Counted from the first letter of the stretch, positions 48,480 through 62,064 are shown. The stretch is DNA of 64,000 nucleotides from Sipunculus nudus (GCA_026874595.1 CM049318.1:15212241-15276240); one strand, 5' to 3'. Notes: generated by a model from the sequence alone, not told the origin. A program made the numbers and translations.

Positions 48480-51400
48480 AAATAGTTTCATTATGTCGAC
48501 TTCTGTAAGCTTAGAAAAACAATGGGTCAGTCAAATAACATATCAAGTTCAATCTTAATTTTGAACTTTTTTTAAATTTCATATATCAGACTCCAAATGA
48601 AAGGAAAGATATGAATCAGTCCTGTTCAATCAACTAATTACATTCACAAATATTTGGTAACTACTTGTGTCTGTTATTTTCCTGCATGAGTGACAGCTCT
48701 CAATAAAATGCATATATTCGATTACAATCCAGTCACATATATCCAACCTTTACTTTAAGTAGCTATCAAACGATTTTCAGATAAATTTGTTTAAAATCTA
48801 AAGAAAATATAGCAAAGTCAAAGCTATGTTGACATGAACCCGGAAGCATAATAAAAGCGGTCTCCAAAGAACTGAAATATTCCGTTTCTGAATCTAGAGG
48901 CCACCTTGAATTCGTTCTCCAACATAAAGCAATATATTACTGCATGGTGTTAAATATTCACGACAAATAACAACAAGCATTTATCAACTTCATGTCTTTC
49001 TGTAAACTGTTCGAAAGACGTTTTATTTTCAAATAAAAATTTCATTCTGATTGTATCATAACTATATTGTAATCCCACGTAATGCCACCAGCATGCCATA
49101 AATCAATGGAGGATAAAAATACAAAATAAAAGAAACATATAAAAAGTCAGAGTAAAAGTACAGAAGATAACGTTATATTTTGAAGTGTCTGCAGGTAGCC
49201 TTACCTGATAAACAACGTTGATGGTAATTAGACTCAAAGCCAAACGTCCGCTGAGATACTTTAGAGAAGTTTTAAGTTTAATTACAGATTGTAGAACCCA
49301 AAAGATATCAAGTGTACCGCTAACTTACAGAAAGATAAAGGAGTCACATGACAGATTATAATAAAAAATAACCTTCTTAAAAATCATTTCGGATATACAA
49401 TACACAGTTAATATTGCAAATTAAAGTGAAAGTAAATTTCATTCTACTTATTTTAATTCCTCATGCAAATATCTGTAGTGTCAAATTAGAAGCCACTTTT
49501 ATATTGTACCACTTTTAACGCTTGTCACAGCACCAAATCACAATATCCTACAAACGGCTATTGAAATACATTTGAGAGCTTTGAGATGGAACATTAACCT
49601 TTCTGTAGAAATAAAACACGACAATAAACTCAATTGAAAGAAATAGTTAACCTTTATTGACACATGGCGTTCATTTGCTTGGTATCTTTTTCTCAAAAGT
49701 ATAGCGCAAACAGTTTTGATCAGAATGATCATGAACAGCTTTTTAAGGGGCTGTCTTTATTGTGCTGGAACAATGTGCAAAGGACGCATCCCCCACCATC
49801 AGATTTGATAATTGTTTTATTGGTGATTATATACTTATACTGAAGCGGCATTATCTTCAAGGTAGCGGTAGAAAGTAGCCTGCCCCTCTTTGGTTTCAAT
49901 AAATAGTAGTCATATGGTCACATAACGCCAGTTTAAAATAAAAATCACGTCGCGGTGACTTTGATCAAAATAGAATATTCTTAATTAAGTCGGACAATCA
50001 AATATACTGATTTAATTATATGTCTTCTTTTCATCATCGAGATTGGGTTATAATAATTTATTAACCGAAAAGAAAATTGACAAAAATTAATAGAATGAAT
50101 GCTCAAGTTATAATTCACATGTTCTCCTACCAGTTCCAAGAACCTGCTTTTGACATCAATATCACAACGGTCTTCATTTTATTTACATACCGATAATATA
50201 AATATAATCAGACCGGTCAAACAACTCCATTCCTGTTGAAACATTATTTTTATGTATCATGAATGTTATTTAATAGGATCATTTTTAACAAAATGGTAGA
50301 AAAATATTGATAATTGAAGAGTACGTTTTAGGTAACAGCTCTGTACACAGCTGTACTTGTTTTTTTGTTTGTATAGACAGAGACATAGTGTAGAACCCCT
50401 AAGCGTTACTACACATATACAATATTTGCAACATGTAAAAGATTTATACACACATACACGCTAACATGCACATGCATACTTAATATACATATACATATAC
50501 ATATATATTATCTTATGCACGTCTCATCATTATAGAGAGAATACAGGTCAATTTTTACAAAATAAATTATCTTAAATTTGACCATACACTCTGCTCTGAA
50601 TGATTGTAGGGCTCAATATCAAAGTAAGTTTGTAAAAAGGATTTGAATAATATTAGTGAAAAACGTTTCTCTTTGTACCTGTTATTGTTAAAGAAGTACG
50701 GTCCCATTAAGAGACAATAATTCAAATGTATGAGCGATATATCATTATACTTTCCAAATAATATGTCAGTTTCTTGAAGTCTATGTTTACATTGGATATG
50801 ACATTCCACCATCTGACAAGGTGCTCCCAAAATATTTGTACAGCTCCACATTTATAATATTTGTGTATCATCTGACCCTGGATTTTCTAAGCCTCATTAT
50901 GAAATGTCCCAGCCTTGTATGGTTTGAAGGAGAAGAATCAAGAAAAGAATGCATTCAGATAAGTAGGAAAACTGTGACAGACAATAAAAGTAAGAATTTG
51001 ACACATAATAGGATTTCTTTCTAAATAACACTGAGATAACATGGGATGGGCTAAATAACACAGTATATAGCAAAATACTACCAGAAATGTATATTTTGCT
51101 CTGTAGTTTTTCCTTGTATTAAAATGGTATGTTGTTACCTGAATACGTATATGAAATGTTCAGTCTTTTGTTATAAATTGTACTGATTTTGTACTAAACT
51201 TACTGAGTCCTTACTTACTTTTAATCCAGTATGTTAATTATTAATGATTATTTGAGATGAACTGCCTCAGTTTCAGATTATGTGCCATTCATATGCCTTT
51301 TATTCAAAATATAGCTTGTAACACCACACACACACATTCATGTATATCCTATAAGCATAATAAATATATCTTATCTCATCTTTAGGCCAGATCACAGTAG

Positions 51401-51859
51401 CGTATTTAATTAACAACCTTTACGTTGAAGAGTCAGATAATAGGATTTTTCACGCGTAGGGCCGCCGAAATTTAGAAAAAAAAGTAAAATCTTAATGTTA
51501 GAGCTTAACTAAGCGTTGTGATGAATTGTAAATAAAAAGAAGAAAAACAAAGGAGAAAACCTGCCGTTTACAAGGTTGAAAGTGGGCGGCAAAAGAATTT
51601 GTAGGAACGGCCAAGACATCTGACTAGCTGTCTTTGATTTATTTGATAATATTGTTTCCCTTAGAGAACAAGCTATTTCTAAGGAGGAATATATATGGAC
51701 AGAAATGAAAAAAAAATACAATTCACCCACTGTTCCAATATTTCACGGCCAAAAGAGGAGATAATGAGTAAACACCACAACAGCTGCTCAAGGCCCTAAT
51801 GCTAGTTCAGGTGAAGCAAAAGGGACTATGATTATATATGTTTATATATATATATATAA

Positions 51860-51896
<37 letters not shown>

Positions 51897-54560
51897 CAGA
51901 GAGACAGAAACAGAGACAAGGGGGGGGGGGGGGCGAGTCCTTCCATTCTAGCATAAAGAAACAATTCAACCTACCATGGAATATCATAGACGCCATCTTG
52001 CTTCATAAACCTCCCCTCATGCCTTTATAGTGAACCAACGCCATACATTTGGCACTTGTACTTGTTCACCCGATTCCAAAAGGTAAAATAAGTGATCAGC
52101 TTTCATGAACCAACAGAGCTTTTTGTACTATTAAAACATATCCCGGATAAAGATAACACGTGATCCACTGGTAAAAAAGCAACAATAAATTTCAGATTCA
52201 CATTCCCTGAGCTTGATATGAATACAAACAGGCAACATTGTATTTTAAAAGACAAGTTATGTAAACATTAACTTTTTCAGATAAATGCTTTTGACCTGAA
52301 ACGTTTTTATTTTCTAATTGAAAAGCAGGGTTGAATATCGATAGCTAGGAGCCCTTGCTGTTTTTAATCTCCAAGCACCACATCAGTAACTAAATCTTTG
52401 CTTTAAATTGTCCATGTCCAAGATCCATAACATTTTTCTTTTGGAAAATGTGATATTACTTACATTACAAAATAAAATCATCTGTCGAGGTGTATGATTT
52501 TTGGGTTGGCTCGCACAGTAAAATAAAATTAATCAAGGTCATGGCTATGTATAACAATACTTATTTCCAAGCTAACGTCTCTTTAAAACATAGGATAAAA
52601 CATACAAGATATGTTTTGTAAGATATTTGGTACCATTATGCAAGTTGACTTCGCTTGACAAAAATATTACCATAATAAAGGCATCTATGCGAGGGTTAAG
52701 GGTTACAGGCTTCTCTTATGCTAATGCACATATTTCTACTGTTCAATTAAACCCTAGAGACTTAAAGCCAATGCAGTATATATAACCGACTGAAGGGGAC
52801 AATTTTCACTCATTTTATTTTCCTGTAGAACAAGATTATGTACTTGTAATATATTATTAATGTCGCTCGCATTTAATTTGTCAAATATATGATTTTGGGA
52901 ACAAACTTTCAAGTTTGATATTCTTTGGTTTTGTTTATGTAGCAGTTGTGGAATACCGCAATCTACAATAGTATTTGTTTTGTATTATACTTTAACTTAT
53001 ATATACACCTATCAACACAGATATAAAGTCTACGGATACAGTCTGAAATTTGGTGGGTTGATCTTAAGCCCTCAAACGTTAAAGATTTATGGGTGCATGG
53101 CATAGAATTAAATATTAGAAAATACAAAACCTTTGAAAACAGTTATGTATCGTTCAATTTAATATTCTTCAGCTTTTAGGGACCAGGATAAATCTTGCCT
53201 TTCCCAAAGCGTGCCATGCATGTTAAATTCTATTAAATCCATCCGATAGACTATTTGACTGCGTCGTTCCTTAGATGTGAATAATACATATTGACTTAAA
53301 TATATGCTGACACACGACACCAAGAAATTCCATTTTGATACTAACAACAATTGTAAAAGTATACCATGATCAACCCGCAATCAACACATTCGCCATCTTA
53401 TTCTTATATATTATCCTATCATCGTGTATTTTTTTAAAAAAGATATGGTCAATCATAGATTTACTGTTAAGGTTGTTGGTATTTCTAGGGGTCATTTAGG
53501 TTATCTGCCTGTTTACAGAAACTATCGTTCATATCGGCGCGTGAACTGATCAAATATTATAAAAGTTAAAGGTAAAACGAAAGGGCCAAAGGTTGAATGA
53601 AAGAGGGATATGTTTAATGATACCTTCCTGGTACTGATGATATATAACATTAGTGTTAATGTATGACATTGGACGTTAAACATTAACTTCTCAAGAGAAA
53701 TGATTCATTGAAGAAAATGTCACACATCTTGTCAAGAGTAATGTTCCATCGTAGAAATTGTTAAAAATTAATTTATCAAGAGAATGATCCATTGTAGAAT
53801 GGTTTACAGAATACAGGTATCGGCCCATCATAATTTACCTTACTATTTAAATATTAGGCTTATATGAATAATGTTTTTAATGTAAAAGTCAAATCATATA
53901 TAAAATAATAATTTTATTTTGAGCATGTGGACATAAAAATTCGTTATATTTATGTTGCAGGCACAAACTCATGTATTTTTGCTAGGTTTATCACGTGTGT
54001 CTCATATTTTGCTCGTTGTAATAAAGACTTGCAAAAGATAGTCATGTAGAATTTTTCAGCTATGCAGCCATACAGTCATAAATAAATGCAGCCATAAATC
54101 CATATAAAGAAAAATGCCTTCAGATAAACTGTTACTTCTGTAACATAATATAAGCCTAAACAATAAAAATATATATAACAAACTGTCATTGTAGTAACAA
54201 AACTGGATAATCAACCTAGTTTCTCACCTTGAATAATATAATCTCATATTTTATGAATGTATAACATTTAGCTTCGATATCTTGTGTTATTTATGTGTAT
54301 TACTCCTTGTGTCACAGGTGGCTGTTGTGTCAAATCTTTAACAAAAGTCTCCAGACATAATAAAAACAATAAATAGCATTTTGAATATTTGTTTATTTAT
54401 ACATTACTTTTATGTAATCTCTCTCTCTCTCTCTTCAGTTCACAATTTTGTAAAGTGTATGTGATACCTAACGTTTATAAAATATTTAATTTTACTGGTA
54501 AATCTGAAAAGAGAGCATAGTTCACAACATGTATATCAAATACCAAATTCTTTCATTCTG
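48480..54560. other. Spacer between the two glycosyltransferase-like genes
   Basis: About 6 kb of AT-rich sequence with no coding exon I can support. Short repeats include (GA)n followed by a G run at 51866-51932 and a CT run near 54420. The first exon and promoter of gene 1 should lie somewhere here but are not recognisable. Confidence 0.45.
51864..51932. repeat. (GA)n plus poly-G tract
   Basis: GA repeats degrade into CAGAGA units and then a G run of more than 10. Confidence 0.93.
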
Positions 54561-55912
54561 AAATTAACCTAAGTAGTGTACGGTAAAAACTGTAGCACTC
54601 TAGGAACTCTAAATCTTATACAAGTGATTGCACGCTCTCTACACGTCTGCGATTCCACACCGAGTGCCCGTGCGCCAAAACAGTTTGATAGCAAGCACGG
54701 ACCTTCACGGACATCCAGTGTGATACACACATTAATCACGAAGAACAGACGACCCGAATAAGTTTTCTGATTACTTGGTTAAACTGATGGGAACTTTGGA
54801 AATAAGTTCACTTGAATACAGCTGTAACGAAAGGGAAAATAAAATGATATTATAGTAATTTGGATATAATATAAAAATAATATTTAAAAAAACTTAATTG
54901 TGTTATTGTCAAATAGTGTTCAGTGCGATCTGATGCGATGTCATTCTGATATGAAGTTGAATAATATTGTAAAGCTGCCCTTTAAATGTCACTCAATATA
55001 TTTTACTAAGTTGCCTTAGTCATTTCTCTTTGTCATATGAACTCTGTGACAATGAAAAATGACAGAAAATGACCCAAAAAAGAAAAATTAAAAAAATGAC
55101 GGGAACTATTTGTGAAATATCCCTTTACCTTTAAATATTCAAAAAACTATATTTATATTTTAACGAAAGAGCGATATGACTCGGTTTTCCCCGTTATTTT
55201 ATATAACGGTTTTCCTGTAATTTAAAAGAACTAGCGTTACTCTGTACTGCTACAATTTGAAGATTTGGACGTGGTCAAAAAGAGCGTTGGCACTTACTAA
55301 ATACTCTCTCCAAAGTTTCTCACTATTCTCGGAGTCTTTTGTGTCGGATCCAAGCGTCATATCGACCCTCTGTCATTACGACCAGATTATTGGCGCCAGA
55401 GTGTTTTTACATCCTAGTTTGCTAAACGCATTAAAGGCCTTATGGAGATGCAAATATTTTCGTCATTTCTGACCACGCCATGTGGCCTACAGGCCTACCA
55501 ATCTTTAGCATTTTTGTGTACTTTCTAATAATACCAAACATGAGCGAGAAAGTTCCGTTTTAACCCAGCACATTGGTGAACTAAACAAAATAAATAAACA
55601 CATCCCATACGGGTTGGATAGATCATCAAAATAATATATATTGATATATTGAAGAATATGTTGATATCATTTCTATAACAGAATAAATCATATATATAAC
55701 ATACTTACATTAAATACTTTATATATAATCCTCATTCATAAATGGAGATGGGAATCTCACGAGTATTCTTATCGGATCAGTTATAAAAATGTTGACAATA
55801 TACTAGTGTACTGAAAAGGAGTTAATAGAAAGATTTAATATACAAGCAATGCTTCTATCTGCTCAAGAGAATATGTTTAGAATATCATGGCTGTCCGTTT
55901 CGTTATGATTCA
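54560..55912. other. 3' flank of glycosyltransferase-like copy 2
   Basis: A diverged copy of about 40280-42182. No gene of its own; the open frame near 55257-55472 sits in homologous but non-equivalent frames and is not conserved against the copy 1 flank. Confidence 0.5.
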
Positions 55913-56613
55913 CATCTATTTAGCGTTCTTTTAAACTCTCCGAACTCATCATGTAGCCTCCCAATATAGGCAAGTGTTTCAGGGGTATTCTTGGAGAGAT
56001 TGCCATCACACTGTATCACATCTTCCTGGTCAGTAGTGTTTCTGTATCCAAATGTTTTCCAAATAAAATATCTTTCTGTTAGTTTTGATTTTTCGAGTAA
56101 AGTGAGTATGGATTTGCTTAGATGAGATACTTGGAACCATGCAGGTTTCTCACCTCACAATCCCCGAGGTACGGGACAGTTGCAATGGGTCACATCATCA
56201 GGACACACAAGAACGGTTTATCCCGTTCAACAAGTCTGGTGATTATATTATAGGCCCTTTCCGACAGTCTGGCATCTGCGTCGCGGATCACGAAATAGTC
56301 GATGCTGAGATCATCGGCTACCAGGAGGCGCCACATGCGAGGTGGGATACCGATGGTTGATGGGTTTATTTCTCTTACGTCCGCATTTAACCGCACCAGC
56401 AGTAGGGTGATCCTAGGTGGCACTGCTAAAGGACTATTGGAAGCGCCAACATAAACCCTGAGCGTCCATCCGGGGTACATAACCGGAAGTAGCTGGGCGT
56501 TTCTTATGGCGCCGTACGTATACGTTCTGTTGTTCCCGTACAGTGACATACTGACCACCCTCTTCCCATCAGGGGCTACTCTTGACCGGTTTGACTTCTG
56601 ATACTCGATATAT
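55913..56613 (-). pseudogene. Exon 2 of the glycosyltransferase-like paralogue (copy 2), disrupted
   Basis: It aligns with 42183-42894 from the same acceptor (TTATTTCAG|ATATATC, exon from 56613) to the same TAA. The first ~140 codons are intact, including YPGWTLRVYVGAS, ADVREINPSTIGIPPRMWR and RDADAR (Ala where copy 1 has Ser). After 'DKPFLCV' a one-base deletion relative to copy 1, near 56198-56206, shifts the frame and produces an early TGA. Further on, the Trp codon of the GLWGG motif has become TGA. A 9-base loss occurs near the C-terminus and a 9-base gain near the N-terminus. Both lesions fall after the RDADAR site but remove about the last third. This exon is therefore probably non-functional. 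Confidence 0.8.
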
Positions 56614-58531
56614 CTGAAATAAAAATGAAAGAGTACAGTTTATCCCCATTGTACATTGTTCATACAATTCCTCAATTAATTTAATAGCTAAATTCTAAAT
56701 TTACTGATCTTGAAAATCTATATTTTTATAATTAAATGTACATGGTTTTAATTAGTTGTTGATTGAAAAGCTAGACGAACAACTCAACAGATGGAACAAA
56801 AAAAAAACCAAAAAACAAACAAACAAACAATTATACAAATACATATTGGTATATTATGTTATTTTTATATTCTAAAGCCTGAGAAAAATAACAAAAAAGA
56901 CACGAATGAAAAGCATGAACCCTTCAAGCTCCAAGTGCAAACTAAATGGATTCGCCTTCGATAATTTGTGTTTTTATTCAACAGTAAACATTTCTCAGAT
57001 CAGATACGTGTTTCTTTACTATAGTCTGTTTCATCCCCTCATGCCAACCTTTTTTTTTGTTTTGCTATGAAAATTTATTAGTTATATTTTAATTGAAAGA
57101 AATATAGTGTAGGTAGAGGATTAAAGGTAAAACATACTTACCTTGCATCTTGTTTAAGAAACATAATTATTTTAGATATGAGAAATCAGTCTACATTTTT
57201 CAACGTATCAGCCACACTTATGGCAGTATATAAAAAAATACAACCAGCTAAAACACAGATGGCTACCTCTATACTAAAGAGTCGAGCAGACAATATCCCT
57301 GTCTTTATCTTATTATAAACGAAATGGCAATCAGGTTATCAAAGATATGATTTACAGTTTTGAATCGTTGGCTGCAATGTCTGTCAGATAATTGTTTTAC
57401 AATCGGACTCAATCGGTTTGACTTGCATCCACTTTTAAATCTAGTTTATCTTAAAGTATTTACAACTAGTGGTGCGTGGTTTAGGCTTGCGTATATGGTA
57501 ACATGACATGAATATAGCGCTTTTTGTATGTATGTTGCCGTAGCAGGAATATATTTGCTTGCCCGCATGGCGTCAAAAGTTCATTTTGATTGTTTTGAGT
57601 TGCAAGTTCGGGCAAGTACATCTGTTTGTTGCCAGGGAGTATGGTTTTGTTTGTTTCATGATTGTCCATGTTATATTATGGAGCACGTTGCTCTCTTTGA
57701 ATTTCCAGATTCATTTACTGAGTTATGTGCTTAGTTTACTGGCTGCTTTCTTAATAAGGTATTATTTTCATTGAATTGAGTATTAAAAGAGTCCTATATC
57801 AGCCGGCGTATGTCTGGTTTGTTTTTTATCTTCGGTGGTGACTGTCGCCTGGTATACCACTGACTATGTCAGGCCAGTTTGTCGGTATAGGGCAATCCGC
57901 GGGATTTCTGCAGTGTCATCCCCTTAGTTTGGAAAAAAGGTAATTATTAAATGCCTCATCATCTAAAGAGTGCAACACGCTCTGCGCTTCAATACTAATT
58001 TGAAACAAAACATCAAACAAGAGTTTAATCCATTCTATGTAATATATAGAAATGCTGTGGTCAGCCAATTAGCACTCTGGCGTCCGTTTTCCCAAATATG
58101 ATGACAATGTACATATATATTTATGTGTATTTTATACCATATGTGTATTTTATATCATATGTGTATACTACTGAGATGTTTACTGTACCCAGGACCCTAT
58201 TAAATATCAACTACTATGTTAATTGGACATCCCGGTAAAATTAATTTGTATTACATATATACATTAAATAAACAACAAACCGCTTTGCACTGTTATGTTC
58301 CAGTATCGCACTTGTACCATGACCAATCCTAATGTGCCCCCGAGGACAATAGGATCAGTGTCAGTCTTTCACATGCTTCCCCGATACGCACAAAGCATAA
58401 TCTCGTAATCTCATAAAGTCTCGGTTTTTCAAACCACGCCGTTAGCTTCATTCTAACCACATTCACCTGATGATCGGGTCGCATCCCGTGAACAGACTGT
58501 TGTGAATTTACAGTGTTGAGTTTCTCCAGTG

Positions 58532-58533
<2 letters not shown>

Positions 58534-58586
<53 letters not shown>

Positions 58587-58649
58587 TACAGTGAAACCTC
58601 GATGTGTCAAAGTCGAAGGGACCCTCATAGAACTTCGACACACTGAAGA

Positions 58650-58700
<51 letters not shown>
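58534..58700. repeat. Two (TA)n tracts around a short Tc1/pogo-like end
   Basis: TA runs at about 58534-58580 and 58653-58700 bracket 'cagtgaaacctcgatgtgtc' and its partly inverted partner 'cttcgacacactgaa'. CAGTGAAACCTC next to TA resembles ends of Tc1/pogo-type transposons, but nothing else of one is present. Confidence 0.6.
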
Positions 58701-58701
<1 letters not shown>

Positions 58702-58705
<4 letters not shown>

Positions 58706-59571
58706 ACGGAACCTAATAACAACAGATCACGTAGTCGTGACAAGTATAAACCTTGTTACGGATATAAATAAAAATCATATTTTGTAACACTAGGCAGCAT
58801 GAAATGTCTAGGGGAATGAATAAAGAAGTCAGTGGTTTTCTGTTAACAAATGAGTTAAATTTATTTTTAAAACAACCTTAACATTACAATACACTAAATC
58901 AATACAATTACACAGTATAACAACAGTACAACAGCAATCAATACAATTACACAGTATAATAAATAAAGTGTACAGTACCTGGATACACCCACTGTCACAG
59001 CAACAACATGTCCTTTAAAACGTATAATCCAGATGAACAGTTTACATAAATCTTCTCTGAGAATTAAAGTCCAATTCAATCACAAAATCAATCTATTGTA
59101 ATCCAAAAGTGAAGTTCCTGTAATAATCCCGAAGCAACTGGAGACAAGCCGCAATAAATCTGCATAGAGTTCGTAGAATCCCTGACACTACTACAGTTAT
59201 CGGATAGGTCCAAAACTGACTCACATTCTTCTATGTCCGCTAGAATATTTCTCTCTCCTCCCCCTCCTGGCTCTAAAACACAGCCCCTATTTATAACTTT
59301 TCATCCGAAAATTCTGGAAACTTGTATTTCACGAAAAATCGAAAAAACCAAACATTACATAATACACACTCCCAAAGAACAACACATGACACGCGCTCAT
59401 TGAGCGCGACCAGCCAAGAAAGTTCCAGATTAGCATGAGCCTGTGTTTCTACACGTCAGACCCCACACGAAGGCCGGCCCGGCTCGCGCGTCTCCCATGG
59501 CAATGGACAATCCTAGCGCTACACAAACACATGTAAGACTGCTGCACACAATAAAGAAGACATCTGTAACA
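58702..59571 (+). mobile_element. Probable solo LTR (~870 bp)
   Basis: Begins TGTTACGGA and ends TCTGTAACA, giving TG...CA ends with a short inverted match. Near its 3' part there is a TATA-like CTATTTATAAC (about 59288) and an AATAAA (about 59550). The flanking four bases are ATAT on the left and ATTT on the right, so a perfect target duplication is not present. There is no internal coding region, and the homologous interval in copy 1 lacks it. A miniature DNA transposon is the alternative. Confidence 0.45.
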
Positions 59572-60031
59572 ATTTATGTACAGATATTATAAAGTGCTTG
59601 TCAGGTGCCCATCGATTGAGTTTTTACAGGTTTTTAAATATTTACTCGTGAACCATGGGTAATGAACTCTCAAGATTAATGTGGCAGTCGTTATGGTTCA
59701 CAACTGTTGTTATTATGTTTATATTTATAGAAGGACAGGAATATTTAACTCTTTATTTTATAGACGGTCACTGTAGTGCCTACTGAATTCCCTCATTTCT
59801 AAATCGTCTCGGCGGTTAAATATATTGCATTTTTTACTTCTAAATATTGCTATTCGCCTCAGGAAGGGCTTCTTTATAATTACTGTTAAACTGCTGTGAT
59901 GGGATTGAGCAAATCTTTATAATGATATTAACTGTTATGTAAATATGAATATATAATTTCGAAACTATATGTCGAAATGGCCTTAGTATAAAATAGAAAA
60001 TGGGATAATCCTGAACGGCAGACATAAGCCG

Positions 60032-60152
60032 TTATTATTGTCTGGCAGCCAGACCTTAATTTAGTTTCTTTGTTTTCATTCATTATGGAAATTTGTCTAA
60101 ATATCTGGTGTGAAAATATTTTGATTTGAATAGCAATTTGATACACAAGAGA
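60032..60152 (+). repeat. First copy of a ~120 bp direct repeat within the copy 2 intron
   Basis: 'attattgtctggcagccaga' through 'aatttgatacacaagagatggg' recurs nearly identically at 62065-62191. Confidence 0.88.
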
Positions 60153-60979
60153 TGGGTTTTTCTTTCCTAAAAAAAGAATTGACATGATTGACAAACGAAT
60201 CTGATGTAACTGGATGGTTGCCATCATTTTGATTCCTGATATAAATTTTGATAGCACACATTCTTTTGAAGAGATCGAAAAAGATAAACTTTAAAGGCAA
60301 ATGTTTATGCTTAAGATTCTTAATCTCAAGATAATGCATCATACAAAATGAAGTATCGTACTCTAAAAAAAATCCAAGAGAGCTGACTGGCAGTAAGTTT
60401 CAAACTTTATAGCACAGAGCCCCAACATCATATCAAATATGAAATATGAAGGCTAAGATCGCAGGTTGCCACTATTGTTGCTATGTATGATGTATGATGG
60501 ATCTTAAATTTTATAGGACAAATCTTCTTTTTGGAATCTTTTGAATCAGCAAAACCTCAGGGACTTAAGAAAATGTGCAGAATTGATAATAACAGAAAGA
60601 AAGACACACAAGCAGACAAACAGTACCTACCTTAGGACCTCAAGGCTTTAATTAATCATGACATTGGGGATAAATTGTGTATATCTTCTGACTTTGGAGC
60701 ATCATTTTTGAATGGTGAAAGTAGTTTGACATAGGTGGAGCCAGCGATGTAAATGTTTGCTTATTGATCTCATGATCGATATGTCGGCAATTTTGCTTTT
60801 CAGACAGCTAGAGCTATTCCTGAGAAATCTTTTATATCTGTTATTAACAAAAAGATTCTTTACTTCGGCGGTGCTAAACTGTATTCTCGAAGGATATAGG
60901 AATATTCTGTTTATACTTTTGTGTGATGACATTTCTAAATGTTCGATTTTATACACCGACACAAACAAGAAAAGTATAT

Positions 60980-61136
60980 TGTTACGGGGTGACATAAATG
61001 CGGACCGAACTGTCTCGCTAGTTAAGCTTGCTTTGATAGCGAAGCGGTTGGTACGCCGGACTTGTTCGCCACCAACATTGGTTCGAATCCGGGATCGGCC
61101 CGATGTTTTCCCCTTGAGCAATATGTCTTCGTAACA
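60980..61136 (+). repeat. 5' LTR of the miniature LTR element, with tRNA-like core
   Basis: 157 bp, TGTTACGGGG...TTCGTAACA. Inside, TAGCGAAGCGGTTGGTACGCC and GGTTCGAATCC resemble the A and B boxes of a tRNA gene at tRNA-like spacing. Confidence 0.8.
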
Positions 61137-61253
61137 AAATGGGGGCTCATCTAATGTAACTGTTAACTTTGGGGCCCATGGAATAGGCTCACCAAAGTGT
61201 GACTCCTGGGATAATTAGTCTTGTTCTGATAGCAGAACGCTCTTAAGAGGGGG

Positions 61254-61411
61254 TGTCTTACGGGGTGACATAAAAGCGGACCGAACCGTCTCGCTACCGA
61301 AGCTTGCTTTGCTAGCGAAGCGGTTGGTACGCCGGATTTGTGCGCCACCAACATGGGTTCGAATCAAGGATCGGCCCGATGTTTTCCATGGAGCAATATA
61401 TCTTCGTAACA
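61254..61411 (+). repeat. 3' LTR of the miniature LTR element
   Basis: 158 bp; aligns with the 5' LTR end to end with scattered substitutions (for example GCTAGTTAAGC against GCTACCGAAGC) and a 2-base difference at the start. The divergence between the LTRs implies the insertion is not brand new. Confidence 0.8.
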
Positions 61412-62064
61412 ATATTAATTGAATTCACGTCTCCTGAGCAAATTCCTAATGCAAAATGTTGATGGCACAATTGAGGAAACCAGGGGAAAAGAATCTTATC
61501 ATGGTGAATCGTACATATATGTGCCAAGATAAGGATATATGTAATTGACGCAAATTAAAATGGAAGCTAGAATCTGTGAAAGGACAACTGCAAATGCCCA
61601 TAAATATTTGGACAAAGTATAAGGTCCTGTCATATTCATATATGTTCTGCTTAATATTTTTATATAAAGAAACCTAGATTAACATAAATCAACATTAACA
61701 AAGTAGCTATGGCCATGTAGCACAACAGGCATAGTAATAAATGCATGGAGCTGGTTACAAGACAGAGGCACAATAGATTGATTGTCAGACAGTAGCAGAA
61801 CCGTGGTCAACATGCGCATACTTTTTAGATAGAGAGAAACTGCCCAATTTACAGATGTCTGCAATGATTGTAACGAACTGGTTTAACCAATCTGGTCTAC
61901 ATTTGGCAGTTTGATAGGAAAATATGTTAGAAATGTATATTTGTTTAAATATATTGTTTTTTATGCCATGACCGCATGATAGGCCACAAAGCTCAAAGAG
62001 ACCACATTTAAAAGCTTACAAAACCACAAAAATATGTAGGTCCCTTTAACGGCAAAAGTGGAGA

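Larger units (their letters stand above)
60980..61411 (+). mobile_element. Complete TRIM (terminal-repeat retrotransposon in miniature) with tRNA-like LTRs
   Basis: 432 bp in total: LTR (60980-61136), a 117 bp internal region and a second LTR (61254-61411). Just after the first LTR, TGGGGGCTCATC (about 61140) matches the start of the tRNA-Pro-type primer-binding site used by several retroelements, with one difference. Just before the second LTR is the polypurine tract AAGAGGGGG (61245-61253). ATAT flanks both ends (60976-60979, 61412-61415) as a 4-bp target-site duplication. There is no coding capacity, so it depends on proteins from another LTR element. Orientation is set by the PBS-to-PPT order. 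Reverse-strand open frames across the LTRs are shadows. Confidence 0.82.

Noticed and set aside
58329-58743. Overlapping open frames on both strands with Ile-Tyr repeats
   Set aside because: Products of (TA)n microsatellites; a TA repeat has no stop in the Ile-Tyr reading.
61030-61110. Possible functional tRNA gene (A and B boxes)
   Set aside because: It sits within a TG...CA terminal repeat present twice around a primer-binding site and polypurine tract, and does not fold into a full cloverleaf with a standard acceptor stem by eye.
60702-61412. Several 60-140 residue frames on both strands sharing GRS.IRT.VGG words
   Set aside because: The similarity comes from the two LTR copies of the TRIM; the frames cross LTR ends and are not conserved as proteins.
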